The notes under the pieces: generated by a model
Database searches by the model: none
The model's input: only the letters and a program-made list of their open reading frames with translations
What the model was told of the DNA's origin: nothing
Shown here: positions 1 to 10,208 of the stretch, one piece after another
Layout: every line of letters begins with the position of its first letter
How positions within the stretch are numbered: the stretch's first letter is position 1
Translations under genes and position numbers: made by a program
DNA from: Mytilinidion resinicola
Taxonomy: Eukaryota > Ascomycota > Dothideomycetes > Mytilinidiales > Mytilinidiaceae
Assembly (NCBI RefSeq): GCF_010093595.1
Contig: NW_022985452.1
Location: forward strand, 1,158,190 to 1,222,189
DNA length: 64,000 bases
Direction of reading: 5' to 3'

Positions 1-322
1 GCCATGTATAACAAGCTCAGCAATCTCTTCGACGACGATTCGGCCGATGTTTACGGTGCTAAGCTCAGTTCAACCGTAGCGAGGCTTTGGGGAAGCATGA
101 TCGACGAGGTTGTCGTCTGGGGGTATGTCTGATCTATTCTGTAACCTTTCAAGCATTTAACTAACCGTTGATAGTATCACCAAACTCATGGGTGAATCCT
201 TCAAGCTTCATTCGCAAGCACTCGTCGGCTACGAGGACGCCATCTCATCTCGATCCGGGTCTCCCACTCCGTCATTAACATCTCAGGGGGTTCAGGTGAT
301 GGAGATGCAAGTTGCATATTAG
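1..322 (+). CDS. 3' end of an unrecognised protein-coding gene (partial)
   Basis: The frame is open from base 1 and has a spliced reading. Exon 1-122 ends before a GTATGT donor; the intron is 123-174 with a CTAAC branch site and a TAG acceptor; the last exon is 175-322 and stops at TAG 320-322. The visible C-terminus is about 90 residues: an acidic stretch (FDDDSAD), a helical stretch (ARLWGSMIDEVVVWGITKLM), then a Ser/Pro-rich tail (SRSGSPTPS). The start lies outside the window. I do not recognise the family. The intron consensus and the coherent frame on both sides of it are the main support for coding. Confidence 0.6.
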
Positions 323-1580
323 ACTCTAGTTTTAATATCAGCTTAACGACATTTACGTGTTTCCTTAGGTAATTTCCTTAGTACCCATCTTCATCATTAG
401 ACTGGTCTTCCACTTTCCGTAATCCCGGGATCTCCTGTCTACTGGTCGGAGCATCGCCGGGAGTTCGGCTTATTTTTCCACTTGCATATACGGAGCGTGG
501 CTTTCTGATTTCGCGTGGTTTCCTACTGTTGGTATTTCGTCTGGCTGTCGGTCGGTGGGCTAATGGCGAATACGGGGTGGGCTGTCAGGGTATCATACAC
601 ACTCGGGCTCGTGCTCACTCCTCACCTGGTGGTCTTTGGTAGGACCTCTCTAATATCCGTTCGACTCTCATACCCTCTTAGTGTCTTTTTCACAAAAGAC
701 ACCCTCTGCTGGCTGGCACCACATGTGTGTTCTTCTCCTGTGGTTCTCAAGCCAGCATATTTGCTGCGCAGTAATACCTTGTCTCCTCTCGGCCGTATAT
801 TTCCTTTGTTTTTGCTTCTGGCTTCTTCTATTGCATATACCATGTTCGCTGTGCGTTGCTTTTTCTGCTTTCAGCTTTCCTCCTATCTATGCTCTCCTCA
901 GCGTCTTGCAGCATCTTTTGGTGGTAGTTGCGCTCCGTTGATTTGCAAGTTTGGACAAAGAGGGAGTGTATGGGATTCTTCCTGATAGTCGTGTATAAGT
1001 AGCTTTCGCAAAGTGGAGTTTTGCTGGTCACGTCGATTTTCTGTGCTTGATGCTGTGAACTGGTTCGTGAAATGTGCAGACCGCAGATAACAACATAGGG
1101 CGGTTTCTAGTCTAATGGATCGTGACATAAAATGTCGGCTTGACAGGAGTGAAGACCAAGCCACCTCGTTGTCATTGGCAAGGGTGTTTCAGTATATCAT
1201 CCGAAATCTGATTGACATTTCCCAATTGCGATGACTTGAATCGCATGTGAGAGACACCGACTTTGCAAGGTGGGGCAACTGTCAGGAGTGGCCCTAAGGG
1301 CCATCTAAGCTCGTACATAATGCCAAATTCTTGAGCATGCAAATCAGGCCTCTGGAATTGCTGATGTCTGGATGCTCGAAAATCAGGACCAACTAGCGCG
1401 AAATTCCCGCCAAGCCCGCTAGTCCGCATCCAGCGCGCGAATCGAAATTTTGGGACCGCAAAAAAAAGCTCAGCAGAAACAGCTTCGCACACCACGACCA
1501 AGCTCCACAACCACGACTCCACCCTAATTCCTGCCCAACCGCGAACCTCCCTCCCTAAATCTCAATCGCCTTCTCTCACA
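323..1580. other. Intergenic region, 3' flank plus NHP2 promoter/leader
   Basis: I see no gene here. A 156-codon plus-strand open stretch at 515-985 is rich in Cys, Phe and Leu, has no recognisable motif and is likely chance. The last 100 bases before NHP2 (about 1,480-1,580) are a C-rich, CT-rich tract, typical of fungal 5' leaders. Confidence 0.5.
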
Positions 1581-2438
1581 ATGGGCAAAGACAAGTCAGA
1601 GAAGAAGGACCGGAAAGAGAAGAAGGAGAAGCTCACCGAAGTCAACGGCGTGAGCAAGAAGTCGAAAAAGGACAAGAAGGAAAAGAAAGAGAAGCGCAAG
1701 AGCGACGTGACTGAGCTGCTTGAGGCGGGGCTGGATTCGGAGACGTCGCCCGCGCCTGTGGAGACTGTGATCAGGACTAAGGCGAAGGCGAAGGTGGATG
1801 AGGATGGTGATGAGGATATGAGCGATGCGGAAGCACCTGTAGCACCTGCGACGATAGTGGGCGCGGTCGTGCCGTTCGCGAACCCGCTTGCCGACGACAA
1901 GCAGACGAAGAAGGTGTTGAAGAGCGTAAAGAAGGGTATGTGCTTTTCTCTCGTTGGAGGGAGATGTCTCGTGCGCGGGACTCTCAGATTCTTTACCCAT
2001 TCAACGCTCAATCAGCTTGCGATGAATATAGCTAACGAGAAGTCTACAGCGGCCAAACACAAGACTCTCAAGCGTGGCGTCAAAGAAGTCGTCAAAGCCC
2101 TCCGAAAGTCCGAAGCTGAGGCTATCACGTCCGTCAATTCCAAGAACCCCGCCGGCGTTGTCATCATCGCGGCTGATATCTCGCCTATGGATGTGATTTC
2201 GCATCTCCCTGTACTCTGTGAGGACCACAACATCCCGTATATATACGTCACATCGCGCGCGGAGCTAGGTGCTGCGGGCGCTACGAAGCGGCCGACGAGT
2301 GTGGTCATGGTGTCGAAGGACCGGCTACCGGGTAAGAAGGGCGCGGGGACGGATGCAGATGAGAAGAAGGAGTATGCAGAGGTATATGGAGGGCTAGTGA
2401 AGTTGGTGCTGAAGGCATCGGAGGGCGTGAAGAAGTGA
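1581..2438 (+). CDS. NHP2: H/ACA ribonucleoprotein subunit NHP2 (L7Ae/Nhp2 family)
   Basis: This is the core protein of H/ACA snoRNPs, which guide rRNA pseudouridylation in the nucleolus. Two exons, 1581-1935 and 2050-2438, flank a 114-nt intron (GTATGT donor, GCTAACG branch site, CTACAG acceptor) and give about 247 residues. The intron is a multiple of three and free of stops, so the unspliced frame also stays open (285 codons). The N-terminus is a long Lys/Glu-rich extension (KKSKKDKKEKKEKRK) followed by an acidic DEDGDEDMSDAE patch, making the protein longer than yeast Nhp2. The C-terminal half carries the L7Ae fold signature: KRGVKEVVKALRK, then GVVIIAADISPMDVISHLPVLCE, then IPYIYV and GAAGATKRPTSVV. 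The start has a good CACAATGG context. Confidence 0.93.
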   Translation: MGKDKSEKKDRKEKKEKLTEVNGVSKKSKKDKKEKKEKRKSDVTELLEAGLDSETSPAPVETVIRTKAKAKVDEDGDEDMSDAEAPVAPATIVGAVVPFANPLADDKQTKKVLKSVKKGMCFSLVGGRCLVRGTLRFFTHSTLNQLAMNIANEKSTAAKHKTLKRGVKEVVKALRKSEAEAITSVNSKNPAGVVIIAADISPMDVISHLPVLCEDHNIPYIYVTSRAELGAAGATKRPTSVVMVSKDRLPGKKGAGTDADEKKEYAEVYGGLVKLVLKASEGVKK

Positions 2439-2812
2439 GCAGAGAAGAGGAGAATTTCTTTCTTGTGGGATCATGTCAAAAGGGAGTCGGCGTTTGGTGT
2501 CACAGGTACGTAGGTTCACTGTCTGGCTGTGATGATTTCTGAGCCTGGCTAGTGAGGACAGGACTGTCTTACAAATGTTGGCTAGAATTTCGAACGCCTT
2601 GTTTTGGCATAAGAAAGCTACGAAGGCTCTCTGACTTGGTAGAACATCCAACTCGAAAAGCGTTTGACCTCATTCTCTACTGCTATTGTGCTTTCCATCA
2701 TCTACTGATAACAAAAACACCATCTTCATTCGCTCATATAGTTTGGCGCAGTCGAATTTTCTTCACTCTCACGGGAAGAAACACAAGCTCATCCCTTTTC
2801 CCATCTACCCAA
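2439..2812. other. Convergent 3' intergenic region between NHP2 and the SET gene
   Basis: Both flanking genes end here, so this is 3' UTR for both. I see no separate feature in it. Confidence 0.5.
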
Positions 2813-3916
2813 TCACTCAAACCACTTCGACTTCTCCCGCATCAACCTACAAACCTCTCTCAACGTCTCATCCATCTCATCCAGATCCCGCCCATGCATC
2901 CTCCTTCCATACGTCGCTGTCAGTATCGCAATCCCATTCCCGCACGCCGCCAACGCCTTCTGAAAATTCTCATTTCTCACATATGCTTTCGCAAGCACAT
3001 GATACGCCTCCGCCAACCTCACATCCAAAATCCCCTCCGCAACCAACAACTCACACTGCCGCTCCGCCAGCCACATCCTCTTCTCGCAATCCCTGTTCTT
3101 CATCTTCTTCCCCGCCTCCTCCTTCAGCGGCTTATCATACGCAAACGGCACCGTCGGCGGCCACTCCAGCGCGCCCGTCACCTTCCTAGGCGCCATCGGC
3201 ACCGCCATCTTCGGCACCTCCCCATTCGCCGGCTCCGCCAATGCCAGCTGCTTCCTCCTCAACAGCATCTCCGCGCGGTTGCGGTCCGACTCGCGCCGGT
3301 TCGCGTTGCAGCTGACGCAGTCGCACGTGAACTTGTACGGCCCGTTGCGGAACTGCTGCGCGCGGTCGTGCGCGGTCGTGTACGTCTGCGCGTTGGTGCA
3401 GTAGTCGATGGTGATCTCGTCGTGCTTGCGGATCTTGGTCAGCGCGATGACGCGGTTGTCGGGCGCGGCGGCTTCCCACCCGCCCTGCACGACGGCGGCG
3501 TTGGGCCGGCACGAGTGGTTGATGAAGCAGGTTTCGCGGAACACGACGATGCGGATGGCGGTGTAGTCCGGGGTGGGGAGCGAGAAGTAGTTACGCTCGA
3601 CGCGCGCCACGTCGGTGTCGTAGGCGGTGAGGTCCGGGTCGTCGCCGGCGTAGAGGGAGTCGAAGAGGGCACGGTCGGCGGGGGGAAAGGCGTGGACGGC
3701 GTTGGCGATGGTGGAGGTGTTGCCGGAGCGCTCGGAGTCGAACCAGGCTTCCTGTGCGTCGGAGTCCCAGTCATTGGGGTGGACGGTGACGGGGATGGAG
3801 AAGAGAGGGGTTTCGAGCATGATTTCGGTGCCGGGCTTGATTTCTTCGACGTCGGCGCGAACGCCGCGGCCTTTGTTGGGGATGGCTTCTACGCGGTAGC
3901 GTTTTCGGCCTGCCAT
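2813..3916 (-). CDS. SET-domain protein, SMYD-like lysine methyltransferase
   Basis: A single-exon frame of 367 residues. It is predicted to transfer methyl groups from S-adenosylmethionine to lysine on a histone or another protein; the substrate is not readable. The SET hallmarks are a KGRGVRA motif near residues 15-21, NHSCRPNA at 133-140 and EITIDY at 167-172 with the catalytic Tyr. A compact post-SET cysteine cluster CDCVSC (198-203) follows. The C-terminal half is helical with a TPR-like look (EAYHVLAKAYVRNENFQKALAACGNGI split over 270-310), as in SET/TPR proteins of fungi. I see no MYND finger. The GC-rich opposite strand keeps a 538-codon antisense frame open, which I take as an artefact. 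Confidence 0.85.
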   Translation of the reverse strand: MAGRKRYRVEAIPNKGRGVRADVEEIKPGTEIMLETPLFSIPVTVHPNDWDSDAQEAWFDSERSGNTSTIANAVHAFPPADRALFDSLYAGDDPDLTAYDTDVARVERNYFSLPTPDYTAIRIVVFRETCFINHSCRPNAAVVQGGWEAAAPDNRVIALTKIRKHDEITIDYCTNAQTYTTAHDRAQQFRNGPYKFTCDCVSCNANRRESDRNRAEMLLRRKQLALAEPANGEVPKMAVPMAPRKVTGALEWPPTVPFAYDKPLKEEAGKKMKNRDCEKRMWLAERQCELLVAEGILDVRLAEAYHVLAKAYVRNENFQKALAACGNGIAILTATYGRRMHGRDLDEMDETLREVCRLMREKSKWFE

Positions 3917-4494
3917 GGTAGAGGGAGAGGGGAGAAGGGAGAAGGTGATACCAGTGCTCTGATAGTGCTTTTGGAGATACCGACATTGATATGTTTCTTA
4001 TATGAGGTATTATATGTGAGTGATGTTTCCAGGCCACAAAGAATCATGATACTTGAGCGTATCAAACTTGCCATGGCGATGCGACGAGAAAGTAACAAGG
4101 AGCTTCTAGAGCACTCGAGTGGACGAAAGAAAAAGGCTGAGAAGAAGGCCTATAGGTTACTCAAGTAACAAATAAAGTAAAGTTACTTCTGTGGCTATTC
4201 TGGATAGGTGGGTTTTGCTCAAGCGTTCAAGCGTAGGCAGGCTTGACAGAGTAAATGCTCGAAATACTGTGCCATGTTCAGATTCTAGCACTCGATAAAA
4301 TCTAGCGAGAAGAGGAAAGGAAACGTGATCGGCAATTTGAACAGGTTAGCAACGGAGCACGCCTGGTAAGCTGATTACAAGGAGGTACAGCATGTCAGCC
4401 TATAGCTCACCTCCAGTCCTTTATCCACGGCCCTCCTCCCACCTGGAGTACACTCTCTTCCTTGGAATACCTTACTCTCGTTAGCGTCTTCATC
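3917..4494. other. Divergent intergenic region (SET gene / alpha-beta hydrolase)
   Basis: It holds the start-proximal flanks of two divergent genes. I see no coding frame with support and no repeat. Confidence 0.45.
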
Positions 4495-5308
4495 ATGTCT
4501 AAGCCAGTCTTCGTTCTCCTTCACGGCGCATGGCATAGCCCCAAATGCTGGGATCGCCTCATTACTGAACTCGAAAAAGCAGGCTACTCAGCCTTTGCCC
4601 CCGCACTACCTTCCTCTGGATCTAATCCTCCCGTTCCGGACTGGAATGCTGATATCGACATCATTCGCAGCACCGTCTCCGATCTTGTTCAGAAACATGA
4701 CGTTATCATTGTCATGCATAGCTTCAGCGGTATGACTGGTGGCACAGCCTTGGAGGGACTCGACAAAGAGGCGTGCTTTTCTAAAGGTCTCAAGGGCGGC
4801 GTCGTGAGATTAATCTACATGGCTGCTTTCCTCGTGCCGGAAGGATCTCAGCACTCTCCTCATGGCACCAGAGACAACATGCTGCCTGACATGAAGAGTG
4901 ATCTCGATATGTGGCCCCTCATCGCCTCCCATTGACAGCTTCTGACTTTTCGCACAAGCTGGCATCGTAACTTTCGCTCCTGAAGGTGCAAAGGACATGT
5001 TTTACCAAGATTTAGACGACGATGCAGTTGCCGAGCTGGCGAAGGACCTGCAGCCCCAGAGCTTCGGGGTGTTTTGGAGCACAACAACATACGCCGCTTG
5101 GCGTTATGTTCCAACGACCTACATTGAGTGCACGGGAGATAGACCTTCTACTCACGCTGCTGCGCAGTATCTGCTTGAAACGGCGAAGGCGAGTGGAACA
5201 CACAAGATCGAACGCATCATCAAAGTGGACAGTGGTCATTCTCCGTTCATCAGCAAACCTGAATGGAGCGCTCATACTCTTATCAAAGAGGCTGGTGGAC
5301 AGGTCTAG
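4495..5308 (+). CDS. Alpha/beta hydrolase fold protein (small esterase-like)
   Basis: Two exons, 4495-4897 and 4959-5308, give about 250 residues, normal for the AB_hydrolase_6-type fungal family. The oxyanion strand VFVLLHGAWHSP sits at residues 5-16. The nucleophile elbow VMHSFSG has the likely catalytic Ser at 76. Further on are AFLVPEG and the catalytic-His region SGHSPF near the end. An acid residue probably lies in ECTGDRPS. Without splicing the frame stops at 4,933-4,935. The splice that restores the phase uses a weak GTGATC donor and an ACAAG acceptor (61-nt intron), so that junction is less certain than the gene. The start chosen is MSKPVF; an in-frame ATG lies 33 nt upstream. The substrate is unknown. 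Confidence 0.8.
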
Positions 5309-5704
5309 ATGAGTGGTAAAAGTGAAGATAGTCGAGGAATTGAGATGCTAGGGACTTGCATTCTATAAAAGACAGAAGAGGGAATGATTATAGAAGTAAG
5401 AGAAATGAAGCAAACTCTCGCAAATCATACCCTTGCAGTTCACCTAGCTAGAGGAATAATGATGGAGAAGATCGGCTGACGAAAAGGATGTTCAGTGAAA
5501 GCGAAAGTGGAATGAGTGAGGGGCGGAAGTGTACCGCTAAAGCGCTGTAATTCTCAACAGTCACGTGCCAGAAGTGAGAGAGCGCGTAAAGTGGCACACG
5601 GGGTACTTGCCCGCCCCTCCTCCCAAATCCCACGCGCATCTCTTTTCACCCTCGCAATCCGCCCCAGATCACTAGGACAGCATGATAACAGTCGCGCATA
5701 CACC
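5309..5704. other. Intergenic region before the RFTS-domain gene
   Basis: I see nothing coding. The last 100 bases are C-rich leader sequence ahead of the ATG at 5705. Confidence 0.45.
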
Positions 5705-7806
5705 ATGGCTGTCCCAGAACTCGATATTCTGAAACCAGTAGACCCTTCCATCTCCAACACGGACGATTACGAGCTATTCACGCTGTCGAATGCGCAAGTC
5801 TACAATCCGAAAACTGGAAAGCCGGCCAATCTTCTCGATGCATATGTAGACAGCCCGGTTACAGTAGAGGGGAAGCTGGACCCGCCTCCGCGCGAACAGC
5901 AGAAGTACCGTAAGCGCATTCCCGCCTTCAAAGCCGATTCAAGTACTGACGCAAATGTGGCTATAGTCGTGCGCCGTCCATATAGCAAGGGCGTCACCAT
6001 CGAGGTTAAAAATGTGACGCGCTTTGCTTGGGGTCAAACGCTTAAGACCAAAGAGATTATGATATGGGCGCTCGGACGCTCAGGATGGCTGGAAATTCGA
6101 CCTTCGCGCGTCTACCGGGACAAGTACCAGGAGATGGTGGAAGCGATTGAGATCCTGTACTTTACGGCAGACATATATTCACAACCTAGGAAGAGAGGCG
6201 GAGGGCCCAGTGCTGAATTGCTATTTCAAGAGGTGAGCTCTCGATTCTTTGACTGCGATGGCCATGCTAATGATTTGCAGTACGCGGAGGAACCCCGTTT
6301 CCAGTGTAAAAGCAAAGAGGAAGCTTCTGAAATCTTCTATTCCCACAAGTCATTTTTAATGGAGGCCATGCTCAATCGATCCGAGGGCATTGGCTGGAGT
6401 AATACGCCTCTGTACCAGCATTTGAAGGCGCGGTTTCCGGTACGTGGCAATACTCGCGCATCTGGCTTAGGGATAAGAATACTGACCCCGGAATAGGCAG
6501 ACTTCCAAGCGGTTCGCGATAAAATCAGTGAGAAGAACGACGCGGGCTCGCAGAAACAATCCAAAACGAAACCTAGGGCCGCCACCTCACGATCCGCCCA
6601 GCCGCCCAAGAGGACTGCATCGAAAAAAGAAAAGCCTCCAAACGTGCCCAAAAAGGATGATAATTGGTGGGAAGCTACTGCAATATGGGAATTGATGCAG
6701 AAAGCATTTGCGCAGGGTCATTTGAAACCAGGAGAAGTGACGGTGAGCAGCATCGCGAAAGAGATGGTCAAAAAGTATTCAATCGAGAGCGAAGGGCAAG
6801 CAAACAATTATCTCCGGGTTCATGGATCTAATCTCCGATTCATCATGCAACATCCGAAACGGAAGACAATGCTTCATTTCGTTCATGAGCCTATTTTCGA
6901 AGAGTTGGAGTCCAATACTTTACCAGCAGCTACCATCAGAATAGCCTCGCAGCTTGTGCTCGTTCCACGAAAAGCGCCTTTAGACCAAGACTCTAGCGAG
7001 GACGAGGCAAGCGACCAGAGCTCCTCTTCCGATGACGGAACGCGTAGGCATCGTCACTCTCACAAGGGCAAATACTCCGGCCTAAGACCTAAAAGCAGCA
7101 AGGTAGCTGGCAAAGGAAACAAAGGCAAAAAGGGGAAGACTACAGCGCCCGTTCCAATCGTCAATGAGCCCGGCGAAAGCGACAGCGGGGATGGTGAACC
7201 CATGGAATTGGAACTGTCCTCCCATGCGAAACGAAAAGGCTCTGTGGACGAAAGTTTGGCCAACCCGCGAAAACGAGCTGTAAGCGAGAGCAACGACCTG
7301 AACTCGCCTCCGTCGTCTCCATCTTCTTCTGCTAGCGAAGCAGTTGGTGATCCTCTACCACTGCGCTGGAGAAACTCCAACGCCAATTCTGTCAAATCTA
7401 CTAGTCCTGCATTCCTGCCATCAATAATATCGAGTCCTCTGCTGTCGTTTGCAGCGAATGGGCCGGGAGACTCCTTTATATGCACTTTCGACGGCTGTGC
7501 ACACAGGGTCTATGGCGCAAGCACGGAAAATGGCAAGGCCCTCATCAAAGAGCATTTTCAGGAGCACGCTTCTCGGCGACAAGAGCAACTCGAAATAGTG
7601 ATCAGCGAGGAGCAGAGATCTAGGTTGCCCGTCAGGTCGGTGCCCGCTCCCATATTCAAGTCGAAAGACCATCATCGCTAATCTTGTCTTATAGCAACTT
7701 GATCAAGCGGATCCGCGAAATGACAGAGTCACAGCAGACGACATTCCACCTCCCAGGTATGGCGGCTGCTTCGCCCATTCCTACTGCCATAGAACGGCGG
7801 TATTGA
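5705..7806 (+). CDS. RFTS (DNMT1 replication-foci) domain protein with C2H2 finger; Raf2/DIM-7-like
   Basis: Likely a subunit of the CLRC/DCDC-type complex that directs H3K9 methylation. Exons are 5705-6232, 6281-6439, 6497-7635 and 7695-7806, about 645 residues, close to fission yeast Raf2. Introns are 48, 57 and 59 nt. The last intron (AG|GTCGGT donor, GCTAAT branch site, TATAG acceptor) is inferred because it joins LPVS to NLIKRIREM; if it is retained the protein ends at 7681. RFTS-like features are TRFAWGQTLKTKEIMIWALG (about 105-124), WLEIRPSRVYRDKY (128-141) and the following AIEILYFTADIY. A basic/Ser-rich linker follows. A finger C558-X4-C563-X18-H582-X3-H586 lies near the C-terminus. 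I see no methyltransferase domain, so this is not DNMT1 itself. The Raf2/DIM-7 assignment rests on domain order. Confidence 0.72.
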
Positions 7807-8481
7807 TATTTCCCTCGACATCTATTACTTCGCATCTTTCTTTCTACAGAGCTTTCTATGATACCTGGAGGTTGATTTCATGGCGTTCGGCAAACGGCGT
7901 TTCTTCGTGGCCAGGGTGGCCCAGTAACACTTGCGAACGGCCTCAGGTGGCTGTTGTGACTTATATACAAAGGAGGGGATGCATTACGGAATGATGCCTC
8001 GTGGCGGTGGATGTCGTTTAGGGGTGAGTGGCACACGAAATTACACACTGATTCTATTGCTTATGGATGTATACTGTAATACAGTACTGGGTCACACGTT
8101 TGGGCACACGGATATATCACTGCTCCGGCTCCACTCTTGCTCGCTCCACCCCATTGTAAGGAGTACCCCTGTCAGCAGGTAGCAGCTTCGACAAAAGATA
8201 GTCTGAGTGCCACTACATTGGCCCTTACATTATCCTCTGAATTTTGAAAGCCTATCAGGGTACCACAACCAGTCGCGTGTGGCGCCCAAGCTTACGTCTT
8301 GGTACTGTACGTTTATATGAAAAGACAAGAAGAGACCTTGACTGACTATGATCCATCCCAGGGCAATGTCGTACTGATAATCTAAGTTGGGTATATGCTG
8401 ATATAAAAATATAGTGTGAGCGCCAAATCTCTGACAGCCTCATACCTCCCTTATCCGTTTTGAGAACCAATAGTGCTAGTA
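7807..8481. other. Convergent intergenic region
   Basis: 3' flank of the RFTS gene and of PUS4. I see no gene or repeat here. Confidence 0.45.
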
Positions 8482-10095
8482 TCACTCAGGTGACGATGAA
8501 TTACGCGCCCTAGGTCTCTCATTTCCCTTTAGCCGCCCATCACCGTGATTACCCCTTTGTTCGCCTTTGCCTCGCCGATTCTTTGTTCCCCGCCCATCAA
8601 AGTGCTTTTGAGCTCCTCCGTCTCCTTGATGATCTCCATTACCAGGCGTCCGTCCCCCAGCGTCATTCTCCCCTACTACAACTTCTGTTGCCTCCCACCC
8701 CTCCTTCTCCATTGATTCTTCCAGCATGCCTCGGATTTGAGGTGCCCACACTTCTTCTCCCTTTACCAGCTCGTCGGATTCGAACACGTTCTGGCCTAGA
8801 GTGTAGTCGCCTTGGCGGGATCGGACTAGAGTAGACATGGTGCCGTAGGATGATACGGCTAGGCCGAGGTCGTGGCAGAGACTGCGGACGTAGAAGCCGG
8901 ATGTGACGGTCATGGTGAGGCGGGCGGCTGGTGGATTGGGTTTTGGTCGAGGGGAGGGGTCTTGTGATGCTGAATCTGTGGGTTTGATAGGGGCGTCTTC
9001 TGGGGTAGGCTTGTTTTCTATAGATGAAACAGGGCTCTTGGAGGTCTCCGGTGGTGCTTCACTTGGATTTGAAGTACTCTCAACAGGCAATGCGCCTGAC
9101 ATGACAGGTTCTGGGTCCAACTGTTGAGTTCGGGACTTCTTGGAATCTGGTTGAGCTTCCGAGACGTCCTCGTCTTCACCATCCCGTAGTCTCTTGTAGC
9201 CCTGCTTCAAATCCTTCGCGTTCACCCCCATCAACTTTTGCGCACCCACCTGTGCCACCTCATCCACCTCCTCGACCGGCCACTCATACTCATGGCTCCC
9301 CCCTTCCATCCACTCCACCATTTCTAGATTCAGTACCTCTACTTCCCTCGGCTTGATCTCTGGCAACTCACCTCCCGCCCTCGCTAGCTCATACATCTTC
9401 TTGCCGTTAACCTTCAGGGCGCTAAACACACTCGGCTTCTGCATAATCTTCCCCCGGAACCCCTTGAGCGCCTCCTCTACTTTCTCTCGCGTGATATGCC
9501 CATAATCGCCCTTGCTGACCACCTTGCCCGTCACATCGTAAGTGTCTGTCGCTGCGCCGAATAGTACCACGCACTCGTAGCTCTTAGTGCACTCCAAGAA
9601 CCGGCTTAACAATTTAGTGCCGCGGCCAATACCAATTACGAGCACACCTGTCGCAAGTGGATCGAGCGTGCCCCCATGCCCAATTTTAACCTGCAGGTTG
9701 TTGAACTGGCGCGGTTTTGCATTCGCGGCGCGCAATTTTGCACGTTCGGTGACGAACCAGGGGCGGAAGAGGGAGGAAGGGTTGAAGTGGGCTTGGAGGC
9801 GGCGGATTACTTCGGCGGAGGAAATGGCGGGGGGTTTGTGGATAGCTGTCGAGGTTTGATTAGAAAGTTGGAGGGCTTGTGGTTGCAATTGCGGGTGAGA
9901 CGTACCGAAAACGCCTTCTAAGACCTTTTGGGGCTCTTTGGAGGTTGTCATTATGGCGCGGAGGAAGGCAGGTGAAGCGGTCATCGCAGGTTCATGCGGT
10001 GATGGGTGAGCAGCTTTTGGAACTGTGGTTAAGGTGCCGGAGGTACTTCGGGCCGTGAATGTATGCTTATACGGAGTATTGGGGCTGCAGACCAT
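8482..10095 (-). CDS. PUS4: tRNA pseudouridine-55 synthase PUS4 (TruB family)
   Basis: This enzyme makes pseudouridine at position 55 of the T-loop in cytosolic and mitochondrial tRNAs. Exons are 9906-10095 (or from a later ATG at 9984 or 9951) and 8482-9845. The 60-nt intron 9846-9905 (GTACGT donor, CTAAT branch site, GACAG acceptor) is stop-free and in frame. TruB signatures in order: KPPAISSAEVI, GHGGTLDPLATGVLVIGIGR with the catalytic Asp, LFGAATDTYDVTGK, KPSVFSALKVNGKKMYELAR and GFYVRSLCHDLGL. Between the KREVEV-like strand and the last motif lies a low-complexity insertion of roughly 150 residues, acidic and Pro/Ser-rich. The C-terminal tail is Gly/Arg/Asn-rich. The extended N-terminus could be a mitochondrial presequence. 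Confidence 0.9.
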   Translation of the reverse strand: MVCSPNTPYKHTFTARSTSGTLTTVPKAAHPSPHEPAMTASPAFLRAIMTTSKEPQKVLEGVFGTSHPQLQPQALQLSNQTSTAIHKPPAISSAEVIRRLQAHFNPSSLFRPWFVTERAKLRAANAKPRQFNNLQVKIGHGGTLDPLATGVLVIGIGRGTKLLSRFLECTKSYECVVLFGAATDTYDVTGKVVSKGDYGHITREKVEEALKGFRGKIMQKPSVFSALKVNGKKMYELARAGGELPEIKPREVEVLNLEMVEWMEGGSHEYEWPVEEVDEVAQVGAQKLMGVNAKDLKQGYKRLRDGEDEDVSEAQPDSKKSRTQQLDPEPVMSGALPVESTSNPSEAPPETSKSPVSSIENKPTPEDAPIKPTDSASQDPSPRPKPNPPAARLTMTVTSGFYVRSLCHDLGLAVSSYGTMSTLVRSRQGDYTLGQNVFESDELVKGEEVWAPQIRGMLEESMEKEGWEATEVVVGENDAGGRTPGNGDHQGDGGAQKHFDGRGTKNRRGKGEQRGNHGDGRLKGNERPRARNSSSPE

Positions 10096-10208
10096 CTCCT
10101 TCTCATCTCAACTCAATCGTGACAAGATTTCCGAGATACTGCTCTTCTCATTGATGTGAGAACGGTGCTATGCTCTCTACCATTCATCGACTGAAGGCGT
10201 GAGCTAAG
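10096..10208. promoter_or_regulatory. Short divergent promoter, PUS4 / unknown lumenal protein gene
   Basis: Only about 110-260 bp, depending on which PUS4 ATG is used, separate two divergent starts, so the promoters must share this DNA. I see no defined element. Confidence 0.4.

Noticed and set aside
515..985. 156-codon plus-strand open frame
   Set aside because: Cys/Phe/Leu-rich text without a signal peptide pattern, motif or codon-use support; lies in an intergenic region.
2552..4168. 538-codon plus-strand open frame opposite the SET-domain gene
   Set aside because: The minus strand encodes a clear SET domain. The plus frame is Arg/Pro/Val-rich low-complexity text produced by GC-rich codon bias on the other strand.
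8255..10095. Gene-cluster (secondary metabolite) reading of the left half
   Set aside because: The genes are housekeeping or unrelated types on mixed strands, with no synthase, regulator or P450 set.
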